Source: Lasiosphaeria ovina (Eukaryota; Ascomycota; Sordariomycetes; Sordariales; Lasiosphaeriaceae). Taken from it: a stretch of 64,000 nucleotides of DNA. Both the position numbers and the translations under genes were made by a program. The stretch spans positions 2,108,001 to 2,172,000 of the forward strand of contig JAULSN010000001.1 in the NCBI GenBank assembly GCA_033439765.1, in the 5' to 3' direction. Numbering within the stretch: the stretch's first letter is position 1; every line of letters begins with the position of its first letter. Below the pieces are notes generated by a model. The model was given only the letters and a program-made list of their open reading frames with translations. It was not told the DNA's origin and ran no database searches. This document shows, piece after piece, positions 44,201-55,849 of the stretch.

Positions 44201-46652
44201 AGCATGGATGACCGAGACTCGCCGCGGGGACAGCCAAGCCGGCTCCATGCTTTCACTAGTTCTAGTAATCTGCAAAGAATCCCGAGACTCTGTCCAGTTG
44301 GCGACCTGGGAAACACGTCCGGGAGGACTTGAGTTAAGAAATGAGAAGGCAAGGGTCGCGTCTACAAGCGGTGTGACAGCCGGTTCTGTGGAGGGCCAAT
44401 AAACGAGCTTCCCTCACGCAAGACGCAGCTAGCCGGCGTGGAAAGGGCAAGCACTTACTAAAAGTTGCAGCACGGCCTTATTCCCTAGTTCTTGTTCGGT
44501 ACAGGTAGGGGCGGTAGGAGAGAGTGGATTGACTCAAGCCTCAAGCTCGACTAGCGCTGTAAGGCGTCCATAGCTCCTGCCCAAGGGGATAATCCAGAAC
44601 ATCCCAGGTTGGGTGGCAAGAAAAGCGCACTCACAGTGCGTGCTCGCCTGCTCTTACCTCCAGAAAACATTAGTGCCATGCCGCGATCGGAATCTAGCAG
44701 GAAATAATTGGCCGCTCCTTCCTTCAGGGCTTCTCCCCAAAATAGCACACCAAATTGGCAGCTGAACACACCGCGTCCAGGTAATAGCTTCCCGTCATCC
44801 AACGGCCGTTCATGTGATCGAAATCTACGGAAGGTCCAACTTCCGTTCTTGCAACTCTGGAAGGTCTTCATCGATAGGAGCTCTTTTGCTCCCCGATCGC
44901 ACCGAGATTAGGTTCGACAGGACAGTCTTCCCGCATCTGACTTGAGCCCATTGCTAGCACTCGTTGCTCCACCTTCTGCACATCAGGTCGGGTTGGCCCT
45001 ATCCATGACGGTGATGGCTTAAGGTGCAGTGGAGAGTCGGTGTTTGCCCATGCCTGTGGCGTCTTTTGGGCTCACCACAGCCATTCACGTTTCCCTTTCC
45101 CTCCTTGCCAAGCCGCCTCGCAGGAGCAAACAAAAAAAAGTCCCCAAGCCTTCACACCTGCAACGGATAAAACGTTCTTTTTCGTACTGCAAACCTGCCC
45201 ATCAAAATAAAATTTCTGCACAAACCGCTAGTGGAGGTAATTACACTCTGCGTCTGCATCTGCATCCGCGGCTTCTGATGTCACAATCCTTGTTGGCCTC
45301 TCATCATTGTCCCTCGACCTCTGTTGCCCCCGCGCCCCGCCGCCTCTCTCAGCAGTCTCCGTGTCTCTCTCAAGTGAGCACGACGTCTGAAATCGACTGC
45401 AGCTGATATGAGGACCGACCTGTCGTGAACCGGTCGCCATCCGTTGCCGTCCAATCAACTTTGTCCGACAAAGGCACCTCGGGTCACACCGACAAATTGC
45501 CCTGAATCCGATCGTCTGGCAGGACCAGACCAGACCAGACCAGAGAACACTGGACCGCAGGAGCGCCAGCAGCCGGCAGCCAGAGTTCAGACGGAAAGCG
45601 CAAAAGTACCAGCGCAGTGCCTGAAGCCAGAAGTGCGGCACAGTCGAGATCCACCGCCTCTCCCCGTCCCCCGTCCCATCCCTCATACCCCTCAGAGCGC
45701 GTGTGTCGCCGTGGGCAGGATCGAAACAAATTCGTGAACCCGGCCTCCACTGTTAAGCAAGACCTTGCTCGCCCACTGTACAATCGTTGGACCCGCTTTG
45801 ACACAACATTCGAGACGATATCGGCTCCCACACGTACGCTGCTCCTGCTCTCTGCTGGGACTCGACCTAGGCTGTTGGCACTTGGGACGGTTGCTTGCTT
45901 GCTTTGGTCGGGCAAGCGAATAGACACGGGCGGCGGCAAAAGGGTTTGCTCCCCGACAGGCGACAGGTGGCATGCAGCTGCGTTGTCCTAATGCAGGCCC
46001 TGAGACTTCGCCGTCTATCAGCCTCTTGTTCGTGTTGGGACATTAATCGGCACGTAAAGCGGACCGCCGCCCGCCTCCCGGACCTGTTGCTTGCTCGAGT
46101 CCTCCAAGCCTCGCAGCGCGTGGGCGTTCCAGAACTGGTGGCTGCCGTTCAGCTGTTTCGCGGCCACCCTCCATCTTCCCCAGACCAGGCGTCTCGAGCC
46201 GGCACATCATCCTTCCGCCCCCTGTCTGCCACGCCTTGTCTTCCGGGGGATCGATGGTCTTGCTTGTCTTTGGCGGCTCCAGAATCGTGGACACGGGGAC
46301 AAACATCGCCATCACACCATCTCCTCTCCCCGCCTCGGCCCCCTATTGGCTTTCGGGAAATAGGGCGTTCTGCTGGTGGGAGTGAGACCAATCCGCCAGC
46401 CCTCCTTGGCCCGCACCACACGCTGCAACCTCCGCAAGAGACAGACACACCTCCACACTACCACGCCCGTCCGCTGCCCAGTCTCGCCGGCCACTGATAC
46501 CGTTGCTGCCCCTCCGAAAGCCACGTCGATCCAGCCCGCCCGCGCTTCTCCCGAGTCTGGTTAGGTCGTATCCCACCCGACAATTAATATATCCTTGATC
46601 CTAACACTGATGCCCTCTTGTCTCTCGTTTGATCTTCCCTCCCTCTCTCAAC
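41275..46652. other. 5.4-kb stretch without a supported gene
   Basis: Lies between the FMO stop and the GPCR start. It contains a purine-rich degenerate repeat at 42055-42141. The region 45000-46640 is rich in C/T and short ORFs, which could be a long leader with upstream ORFs for the GPCR. ORFs at 42183-42727 (-), 43210-43599 (+) and 45895-46497 (+) lack recognisable features, and most have no proper ATG. No RNA gene was seen. Confidence 0.45.
42055..42141. repeat. Purine-rich degenerate repeat (GAGGCAAGG-like)
   Basis: Loose repetition of GAGGCAAGGTAAGGCGAGACGA-like words on the plus strand. The units are 5-10 bases and imperfect. Confidence 0.7.
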
Positions 46653-48461
46653 ATGGGCCTCAAGATTGTCCCCGGCGAGAGCGGCTACATGAATCTCACA
46701 ACGCCGCAGCGCGAGACCATCCAGCACGTCGAGAGGTTTGGGGCCTCTCTCAGTCTGGCTGGTGTCGCCTTGATTTTCGTCGCATATGCCCTCTTCAAGC
46801 GACTGCGAACAGTCCCAAACACCTTCATCGTCTTCGCATCCATAGCCAATGTCGGAGCCACTACCGCGTGTCTCATTGGCTACGCCGGTATCATAGCCGG
46901 AGACGATTCGGGGCTGTGCCGCGTTCAGGCCTTCCTGCTTGAGATGTAAGTCTGCAACTGCCCCCGCAATGAGGAAGGAATGCCCGAAGTGACGGTGTCC
47001 CCGGACCTCGCCGCACTAGCCTGGTAACAGCAAGTCGGCCAAAAGCTAGCTGACATCGACCTAGGTTCATGCAGTCAGACCCTTGGTGGTCGCTCGCCAT
47101 GGCCGTCAATGTCTACATGGTGTTCTTCATGGCGGCCAACCCAAACTCATTCCGCGAATACATATGGGTCTATTGCCTAATCTGCTTCGGGTTGCCGCTG
47201 CTTCCTGCTGTCATTTGCCTCTTCTATGCCCCGAATAATGTTCGCATATACGGCAATGCCACGGTAAGAACGGATCTCTTGTCTCGTCTCAGCTTTGAGC
47301 TGCCACCTTCGGACGATATGACAGACGCTAATTGCGGGTTGCTAGCTCTGGTGCTGGATCGGCGACACGTACAACCAGCTCCGCATATTTCTCTACTATC
47401 TGCCCATATGGATGTGCATCGTGCTATCCGCTGTCATCTACGTGGCCGTCGGCTATCATGTGTTCCACCAACGCAACCAGCTACGCAATCTGACGTTAAG
47501 CAACCAGGCCAAAGACCTTCCTGGAACCGACGCTGGGGGCTCGGCGGAGAAGGTAAGCCCAGCGAAAATGCCATTCCCGCCCAGCCCTTCCGTCCTCAGC
47601 TCCCGTCGCCGTGATCAGTCTTGGGCTGCTGCTACTACTTCTACCTCCACGTCGCACGATCCTACGTCACTCGTGTCCTACTTGACGCCTTCTCAGAACA
47701 TGCCACATGCCGCGCCTGCTGACACCCCTCCCACTCCGCTCCAGAGCCTAGCTGGACAGCCAGGTTGCTATGGCACGGTGACTACTGAAGTCCAAGTGAC
47801 GGCCGAGTCTTCAGACAACCAGACCCCACCATCAACACCCACTCCCTCAATTGCTCCAGTTCTGCAAAGTGTACATCCAACCGCCCCGCTGCACGATTGG
47901 ACTTCGCGGTACGACGACATTGAATCCTGCTCGCCCATGTCGCCGATATCCACCAATCCTTTCATGACCATCTCGAGCATATCGTCCTCACACGTACGGG
48001 AGAGAAGAAAGGGAAAAAAGCAACGCTTCCGGGTATGGCACAAGTTTGTGGGCAAGTTGCACAACCTTGATCCCATCAAGCTCGCTTACCTCCGTACCTC
48101 GTTCGTATTCGCCATCTCGGTGCTTGTCACGTGGACCCCGAGCAGCATTAACCGCGTCTTTTCGATCGCCCACCCCTCGGCAACAAGTTTCAAGCTTAAT
48201 CTCGCGAGCGCTGTCGTCCTGCCGCTGCAGGGCGTATGGAACGCAGTCATTTTCTGCGCCACGAGCTGGGCCGTGCTCACAGAAGAGATAGGAGATTTGA
48301 AGGACAGGTGGTGGCCAGGCCGCCGGTCTCAGCGACTGGGCAGCGGTGTTTCCGGTTTCCGTGATAGAGGACCCCAGTGCCACAGCGGCGGGCAAGAAAT
48401 GACAAGTCCCACTAGCCCGCGCGTGGGCACTGTGCGGGTGATTCGCGGCGGCTCACTATGA
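46653..48461 (+). CDS. cAMP-receptor-like (CAR-type) GPCR, GPR-1-like
   Basis: Seven-TM receptor related to Dictyostelium cAMP receptors and to the fungal GPR-1 class. It is thought to sense an unknown extracellular cue and signal through heterotrimeric G proteins. Exons 46653-46945, 47065-47263 and 47346-48461 give 535 residues. A short extracellular N-terminus precedes TM1 (LSLAGVALIFVAYALF). Later landmarks are CRVQAFLLEMFMQSDPWW before TM3, LWCWIGDTYNQLRIFLYYLP around TM4-5, and a third intracellular loop of about 190 residues rich in Ser/Thr/Pro. TM6 (FVFAISVLVTWTPSSINRVF) and TM7 (LASAVVLPLQGVWNAVIF) follow, then a basic cytoplasmic tail. A GTAAGC after GGSAEK could be an unused donor; the frame stays open through it. 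The long phosphorylatable loop is typical of this class. Confidence 0.9.
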
Positions 48462-51400
48462 AATTTTCATGACCGGACGGGGGGACAACAAAAGTTTACT
48501 TGCTTCTTGCCTCTTGCCTCTTGCTTATTCCTTGCTTGTTTGTCTCATGGCCCACGAAATCCACAGCGAACATTACTAAACCTGTCATGATGAGCGCCCC
48601 TTTGTCTTTCCAATTTCCACAAGCCCATTCTTCATTGTATCAATAACAGCTGCGAAAGCCCAGGCGTTGTGTTTCTTCTTTTACTTTCTCCCTTTGGTTG
48701 GCAAGCCAACCAGAGTTCTGTTTGGCGCGCCTGAAGGAGCCGTAATACGGATTGTTTTCTTCCTCTGTGGAAAAGGTATAATCTACCGTGGAGCAGAAAA
48801 CCAGCGAGCAGGGACGTTTGTTCTTTCCCTTCATTTTCCGCCCCGGTCGTGTTTGGGTTCAGGTGATGTCTTGGGATATTGCCACGATTGTTCAAGATAT
48901 CAGAGACGGAGATACCATTGCTTTAACTAGATCGTGTCTTCAGCGATGTTGTTCGATTTCTTGTCTCCCGGCGGGTTTGGGGGCAATTCATTAATTATGG
49001 CGCGCAATGACAGGAGCTTGCTATTCGCATCTCGAATACCATCTCTTATTCATATACTTCGATCAGTTGCATTTCTCATGTCCCAGTATGCTCTTCATTT
49101 GGCAAGAACAGCGCAGCAAATGGGCTCATTCCGTTAAGATACTGGCGAGCTCTGGTCTGGAAAGATGAAGCGGCCATGCTGGTGTTTTCATGAGCTTGGC
49201 CGCTATTATACTCCTCCACTTAACCAAGTCCATAGTATCTCCCTGCCTGGGCATTCTTAACACCACGGCTGCTTCACTATGATAACTAGATAATCCAAGA
49301 CATGTGTTATCTATCTCTTGCTCCCATTCCTCCGTGTCCTCTCTCCCAACAAGCGGTGATTTGAATATTTAACAAAAAGCTCTTACACATCTCGCCTCTG
49401 AACTCGATAGAGGTCTTGCCTGGAAAATTGGCACGATCGGGGCCACCAAGGCTGAGGCCGCAGACGACGGGCCCGGCCTAGGGCCACTGTGACTAGCGAG
49501 TGATGATGAGGCACGGCGCCCCGAGAACACCAATGAAGTGGGCGTCTAGGGCAGACACTGCGCCGATTTGTTTGGCGACGCGGCGGCTGCCCGTGCCTGC
49601 CCGTGCTTTTGGGCTGCTGGCATTTGCCGATGAACCCCGGCATGGAGAAACAAATTTACTTTGCTGCTTTCAGCTTTCTTTCCTTGAAAGTCACCAAGGG
49701 TGTTAGCAAAGGAGATGTCATGTCTGATGTCAACCCCAGGATGGGTGAAGTAGGGAGAGTGACAAAAAGGGTGTCGCCACGCTTGGCAAGGATAACAAGT
49801 GAGGCTCAGTGGAAACCGCGGGGGGGGGTGGGGGGTTGCTTACTTTGATGTTGTTTGGAACTGATCCACATGTCGGTCGGACGACGGCGAGTTGCCACCC
49901 AGAATGTGGCGGGGAGGCAATCCGAACAAAACCAGACGACAGACGGAGAAGGCTTGAGCTGATGACGGATAATTAGCCCAGGCTCGGCACCGAGGCTTGC
50001 GTGCTCAGAAGCCTGCGAGACTTAGCCTAGTAAGCACCAGCCGTCTCATCTCTCTCAGCGTCGATCAGATAAACAAGCCCCAGTTCGGACAATAGGGGGT
50101 GGCTGTGCAAACATGTTCAACTTTCTCCTCGGTAGATAAACGTCAAAGCCCTGGAATGGTGTGTAGTTCCGCAGTGACGAGGTCTGCCGAGAAAGCGTCA
50201 TCCGGGATCGTCCCACTTTGATCCAAGATTCGAGATGGCGACAAGCAGCGAGCTCAGTCACTCGCGGGTTTGAATAATTAATGCGCAGTAGCCGTTGTCG
50301 ATGTGGGTATTGAGTCAGTGGGGGCCTGGAATTATGAGTATACGGGGCCAGGACGAAGAGAATAGATCGCCCGGTCACGGGTTCCTGTGAATTTAGTTAG
50401 ACTCGAGACACCGTCACCCCCTCCGCCTGACCTGCTCCCAGGCACGAAGAGCAGGTGATTATTTGGAAACACAAGTATATCGGCTAGATGCGAACGAAGA
50501 CAGCGTATGATCCCAAGGCTTGGCTATTACTTGGTACTTGGTAGAGGTGTCTAAATATTGAGTACCTAGTGTAGACACCACCTCGGAAGGGAACCATGTC
50601 TTGATTAAGCGCAGGTAAGGAAAGGATTCCCGCGGCTCCTCCCAGTCCATTGAAACTATTCCGACGGACGCGTGCATGACCTACAGAGTAACGGAGCCCG
50701 ACATCCTCACAAGGCGCCTATCGGGCCGATGGAGGCCACGGCCACCACGAGCCCGCCATGAATCCCTTAGGCCCGTTGCTGTCCCGGAATCAGGCCCTAT
50801 TCACATGCTGTCGGTCAAGTGGGTCTCCCCACAATACGCCAGAGCGCTGACAGGTTCTGCCATCAAGGACGCAGGGATGGCGCATTATCGTGCAGGCGAG
50901 ACTGCAGTGCACGGCGATGCCTGCCTGTATGCCATGCCGTGGCTGTACCATGCAAGGCGAGAGGCCATAGACACCTTGACGACCGGCGGCGTGCTGTGAA
51001 GCTGCCCAGTATATTGCGACAGCGTTCTACAGCATGGTGCTTAGTTTATAAGTAGGAAACTATCGTCCGACCGCCCCGGCCCCAGTCCCGACCTCGCCAC
51101 ACGCACGGAGACACCAGAGGCCAGAGCAGCAGCATCGAGCAGGCTGCCGCGCTAGCGCTACGCCGCGGGCGGATAACGCAGCGATGCCTATGGATGGCCA
51201 GAGGTAGGAGATTCCCGCGGGGAGCGTCACAGGACATACCTGAGTCGAGCGATGAGAGCTTTCCACCCCGGACTGGGACTGGGTTTTGAGCCGTAGTTGA
51301 TTCCTGGGGAGGTTCTCATCGGTTCCGCTTCCGCTTCTTAATTTGGCGTCCCTGCCCTCCTCTTTCCACTCCTTCTCACGCAAGGAAGTGGCTGGGAATG

Positions 51401-51725
51401 CTGCCCAGAAGGCCAGGTAGGTGAGCATTTTGCAAGACTCAAAGCAGCGCATGGTGTTCGAAAGCCAGATCAGATGAAATTGCTAAGGAAGCTCAGTTTG
51501 CCGCCTGTCAACAACTGAAAGACTCAGTACACCTGCGAGCTGCGGGTGCCGCTGACGGCTGCGATGCCATGTGGACCAGAAATCAAAAGGCTACCGAAGA
51601 TTCCAGCAAACAAAGCCAGTAGCACCAGCGCAGCTCGTCTAGACGCGAAGCGAGTCGGCTGACCTGACCAAACCCGATCAAGCTCGGGGCGCACATACAA
51701 ACTACGATGGCGATATGGCGATTGG

Positions 51726-51753
51726 GTGTGTGTGTGTGTGTGTGTGTGTGTGT
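51726..51753. repeat. (GT)14 microsatellite
   Basis: Fourteen perfect GT units. Three overlapping ORFs that translate it as CVCVCV are artefacts of the repeat. Confidence 0.97.
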
Positions 51754-52099
51754 CTGCGGCACCAGACCAGGCTTCACAGCACGGCTCCGCAAGCGTCCAC
51801 CCAACGAGTGCGCTGGATCTTTCCCTGTGCGTGTTCCCGTGCTCGCGGGATGCCAGGGTCAAACAAAAGCCCGAAACTCCTTGTCTTCCTGCTTTCCTTC
51901 TAGCTGTGGTAGTTAGAGCTAGCAAGCCCTGAAAAAAGGTCCCGGGCGAGCTCGCCCGCCTCATTTTCGCTGCCACGTCTGTCTTTGTCACTCGGTGTAC
52001 AGTAGTTGTTGGAACGCCCAGCAGCGGCACCACAGCATTACGTGAAACAGCAGCGACTCTCACTACGCGCCGCCCTTGGATCCTGGCTTCTCACTCCCA

Positions 52100-52125
52100 C
52101 TCCCACACCCACACCCACACCCACT
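52100..52125. repeat. CCCACA-type hexanucleotide tract
   Basis: Short imperfect run of CCCACA units flanked by CCCACT variants, in the 5' flank of the orphan gene at 52621. Boundaries are approximate. Confidence 0.75.
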
Positions 52126-52620
52126 CCCCCTCCTCCTGTTGCTGCTGTCACTCGCAGTTCTAGCCGGGCGGGCCCGCTTCCTCCGGCAGTTGATCGGTAG
52201 CTGACAACTTGTTTGCGTGTGACAGAGCTGCGGCTATCCACATGGCTAGCCACGTCATGGAGGCGATCCCTGAGCCTGGGCAGTTGACACCAACCCACAC
52301 ACGCACCAACCCTTGCCCAGGTCGCACCACGGGGCCACCGGTTCCTAGACCACGAGGGACGAGGGGATTTCTCGCCGGCTCTCATATGATGGCTAGCTTG
52401 GCGCGGCAGGCAAGACCTCACTCGTCGACTAGCAGCATAAAGCCCCCGTGATCCTGTCCATCAGTCGACAACAAACCCCCTCGCAGCAGACTCGAGGTTG
52501 CGACAGCCAAGAACAAACAAGCGGGCCAGAGACTTTAGTGGACTCTGCGCACCTGCAACGCCCCTCCACGAGCGACAACTTCAAACACACCAACCCACCC
52601 CCCGCTCATCAAGCAAGGAC

Positions 52621-53310
52621 ATGCTGTACGACGGCCGGCTCGAGCCCAAGGACGATCAGCGGATGGACATTGAGACGGCGGACAAGGACGAGAGGCAGCG
52701 CACGCCCGGCTCATTGGCCCACGCCGCCTTGTCACAGCCAGCGGAGAACGAAGAAAGCCAGAGCCATGGCTACTTGCACGGAGCCTCGGGCGAGGAAGGC
52801 GGAGACGCCGTAAACTATATCGACGACGAATGCGACGACGATAACGACGGAGCCGACCAAGCCTCCATCTCGGCCGTGTGCGAGAGCCCGCGCCCAGCCA
52901 GCTTCGAGCAGCCCGCCCAGCAGCAGAGCAACAAGCGTAATTGCCCGCAGCTCCTGCAAGCCGCGTCCGGATACGAGATGTGCTCTGGAGCCATGAGTTC
53001 GACGACCGGGGGGTGGAGCACCGCAGCAGCAGCAGCAGCAGTCGCAGCAGGCGTCTCAACGGCATGCGAGAGCGCCAGCGCCGCAACGCCCAGGACCACC
53101 TTGACAGACAACCACTCCCATGCCAATGCCGCCGGCTTCTGGGGCTCGGGCCCGCTGACGCTGGCGAACCTGGTTCGCAACGAGCGGTACCTGCAGTGGC
53201 GGCTGGCGAACGGGCTGGCGCCGCCAGCGCGCGAGGCGGGCCCGCCGGCGTCGCTGGGGCCGTACACGGTCACGGAGAGCCTCCGCGCCAAGATGACGCT
53301 GGATATTTGA
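52621..53310 (+). CDS. Hypothetical low-complexity protein (229 aa)
   Basis: Open frame with an ATG at 52621 after a CA-rich leader. The protein is hydrophilic and mostly disordered. It has an acidic stretch (YIDDECDDDNDGADQ), a Gln/Asn patch (PAQQQSNKRN) and a poly-Ala run from CAG/GCA repeats (AAAAAAVAAG). It ends with a more ordered piece: GPLTLANLVRNERYLQWRL, then SLGPYTVTESLRAKMTLDI. The ordered C-terminal segment argues for a real gene, possibly a regulator-type protein, but no domain is recognised. A longer version from 52498 would need a non-ATG start. An undetected intron is possible. Confidence 0.5.
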   Translation: MLYDGRLEPKDDQRMDIETADKDERQRTPGSLAHAALSQPAENEESQSHGYLHGASGEEGGDAVNYIDDECDDDNDGADQASISAVCESPRPASFEQPAQQQSNKRNCPQLLQAASGYEMCSGAMSSTTGGWSTAAAAAAVAAGVSTACESASAATPRTTLTDNHSHANAAGFWGSGPLTLANLVRNERYLQWRLANGLAPPAREAGPPASLGPYTVTESLRAKMTLDI

Positions 53311-54133
53311 GAAGAACCGGTGTCGAGGTCTCGGAGGGAGGGGGTCACGCTAGATGATGCCATGCCATGCAAAGGCGGAACGAACGAACAGGGAGGGACT
53401 CGCGAGAAACAAAGCGATAGGGGGTTGGTTGGGTGGGCGGCATTGTCGACACGCTAAGCAGGAGCAGCAGCGGAACAAAAAAGGAGACCCAGGAAAGACA
53501 AAAAAAAAGGAGAGGTTGAAGGGGTGTCTCTGTTTGGGACCTTCATCGTATTATGGGATTGATATTGGCACATCTCACTCTGAGCTAGGACGGTTCGCTT
53601 GAGCAGGTTTCTTACTTACCTACCTAGTACCTGATACAGTTATTGTACACGGATTACCCCCCTTTCTTTGCTTGTTTGCTTGTTTTGTTTTGATACCTAG
53701 CGGCACGGAGTTAACTAGCGCATCGGAATGTATGCGGCGGAAGATATGACAACTGTGTGGGATAGGGAGAGGAATTCTATGCGTTTATTCACTCGACAGC
53801 CGCGTGCTTGAGGAAAAGGGGGGATGGTGACGCCCGGTAACGATGACCATGACCATGATGATGACAACGACGGAAGACCAAATCACAAATAAACAAGACA
53901 GAAAGTGAAGGACTCACCAAATGCTTCTTCCATGGGTATGCCGCTAGATGCAAATATGAGATTTCTCTTTTAGAAAAAGCACCCAGAGTCCCCAAACGCC
54001 GAGGAAAATGCCTCCTTTCCTATAACACCTTATTTACCTACTTGCATGCCTGCAAGCGCGCCTATACCAATCCCGTAACCTAGCCCGCGGCGAATTACTA
54101 AGTCGTCGAGTCCGAGCTAACCGCGAGGCGGTG
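53311..54133. other. Intergenic region between convergent genes
   Basis: About 820 bases between the orphan gene and Svp26. Contains A-rich (53505) and T/G-rich (53660-53700) tracts compatible with 3' UTRs. No gene is seen. Confidence 0.55.
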
Positions 54134-55018
54134 TCAGGCAAGGCGTTCGTCGGGCTTCTTCCAGCCGAACGCGTCGCCGACCTGGCCGATGCCGCCCAAC
54201 ACGTTGTCGACGAGCGCCTTGGCCATGCCCTGGCCGCGTCTCGAGCGCCCGCTGCCGCTGGAGCTGACCACGCCTTGCCCCGAGCCCCCTGCTCCTGGCC
54301 CCGATCCGAGCGGCTCGCTGCTACCCATAGTAGGCAGGACGTTGTCGCTCGCTGACAGGCTGACGAACAGGGCGAAGGGCACGAGCCACACGCAGATGCC
54401 GAAGTAGGAGGCGATCTCGGTGAAGGAGGGGATGTCGCTTGGGGTGTCGTAGTACGAGGCCATGTTCTGGTAGGCGCGGTCCTGGTGGTCCGAGAAGTGC
54501 TTGAACCAGACGTAGTGGTTGAGGAGGACGAGGACTGCGAAGAGTGTGTCAGCAAGGGGGGGGGGATTCGTCTCGTGTAAAAGGGGAAAGGGGCTCCCTA
54601 TTCGAAGACCGACCAGCGCAAACAGTATTGTGGCAGTACTCACCGCACGACGCCAGGAAGAGCGGGTCGGATAGCTTGACGTAGGGGAAGCGGCGCATGT
54701 TGCCGAGGTATACGAGGTGCGAGACGATGCTGAGCAGGGTCAGGGAGAAGGGGAAGCTGTCGACGACGCAGAGCACCAGCTGCAGGCCCATGATGGAGTA
54801 GATGAGGCGCGACAGGAACCGCTTGGCCAGCACCGTGTGCTCCTCGACCAGCTCGGAGAGGTAGTAGAGTCCCGACGCTGTGGGTGTCACATTGTCAGCA
54901 GGCCGGCGTGCCCCTAATCGGGGCTTGGATTAGAGAGAAAGTACGTACCTATGGCCAGCGTCAAGAAGCAGAAGCCCATGACGGACCCGAGGTAGCCGAC
55001 AAGCGGAAGGATCCACAT
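54134..55018 (-). CDS. svp26: Svp26/TEX261 family ER-Golgi membrane protein
   Basis: Multi-spanning protein of the early secretory pathway. Yeast Svp26 acts as a COPII adaptor that loads certain glycosyltransferases into vesicles leaving the ER. Exons in transcript order: 55018-54949, 54877-54644, 54534-54134, giving 234 residues, close to the yeast length. Landmarks: MWILPLVGYLGSVMGFCFLT at the start, GLYYLSELVEEHTVLAKR after intron 1, then LVYLGNMRRFPYVKLSDP and LLNHYVWFKHFSD after intron 2. A final TM lies in FGICVWLVPFALFVSLSA. The Gly/Ser-rich C-terminus is cytosolic. Four TM segments fit the family. Confidence 0.92.
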
Positions 55019-55849
55019 CTTGGCTGCTGAGCTGTGTGTCTCTGCTCTGTCGCTCGATTACTCTGTGAGCATGGTAGGACGGACGGTAGCCACAATCGTC
55101 TAATCCGTGGTGTTGTGTCAGTTTGGCGTTGTCGTGATGCCTGCGCCGCCGTCGTTGGAACGTGTCCAATTAAGCTACGCTACGCCATTCATCCCATTAC
55201 GCTAAAAGGGGGGGGGGCGTCTTAGTGGGGGTTTAGCGTGTCCACCCTCCGCCGAGGCTGGGCAGGCACCGGGAACGTGTCCACTTCAGCCACTCCGGCA
55301 CTCGCTGGCTCCCTATAGCTTCACCTAACCCAAGTGGGTCCTGCTTTGTTTCGCTGCTTTCGTTCCAACAGGTCGAGAGACGGACCTCGGCCGATCGCTT
55401 ATCCGTGCGATAAGAGCCCGATAAGAGATTGGCTCCTGATCCACACGCTGGCTGCAGAGCACCGGCTAGGCACAAGTCAGCACAAAATATCGTGTGTCGC
55501 GCTAAAAATCGCCAAGAAATCCACCAAACCCTTTGGGCACCAACTTTGTGCGTGCCGACGAGTTCAGCCACACTCTTATGCAAGCACAGATGTATCGAAA
55601 AAGTGGGCTCTTCGGAATGTTGATTTTGGGAATAGTTGCCAAGAAAAGAGGCTTGAACTGGCGGACATTTTACAGCCAAATCGCTAGCTGCCCTCAAAAG
55701 CTGGTTTTGAGCGTCGGTGGGCTTGGATGGCTTGCGCGCACGTGATCTGACAATGCCCGAAGTGTTGGTGAAGCTTCAAAAACAGTGTATACTGCATAGG
55801 GGGAGCAGTATAATAGAAGTTGAAGGTTATCTACGTTCAAGCCGATACA
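55019..55849. other. Left flank of the Harbinger element
   Basis: Includes the Svp26 promoter side (55019-55230, with a G10 run at 55208-55217). A segment at 55405-55470 reappears in inverted orientation on the far side of the transposase. No intact gene is present; an ORF at 55334-55687 overlaps the inverted segment. Confidence 0.5.
55405..55470 (+). repeat. Left arm of inverted repeat around the transposase
   Basis: Starts GTGCGATAAG and contains CTCCTGATCCACAC and AGAGCACCGGCTAGG. The reverse complement of 57421-57469 matches closely, apart from about 18 extra bases in this copy. It probably belongs to the terminal or subterminal part of the element. Confidence 0.75.

Larger units (their letters stand above)
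48462..52620. other. 4.2-kb stretch without a supported gene
   Basis: Begins with a repeated TTGCCTCTTGC-like tract (48506-48540). It also contains a (GT)14 microsatellite at 51726-51753 and a CCCACA-type tract near 52100-52125. ORFs such as 50676-50999 (+, 107 codons, with an ATG) are unrecognised and not supported by homology-like features. The last part is probably the promoter of the orphan gene at 52621. Confidence 0.45.

Noticed and set aside
45228..46524. ORFs on both strands before the GPCR
   Set aside because: Biased composition and mutual overlap. They may be leader ORFs at most, and nothing supports a separate gene.
51583..51932. Several ORFs with CVCVCV or THTHTH runs
   Set aside because: They translate the (GT)14 microsatellite and are artefacts.
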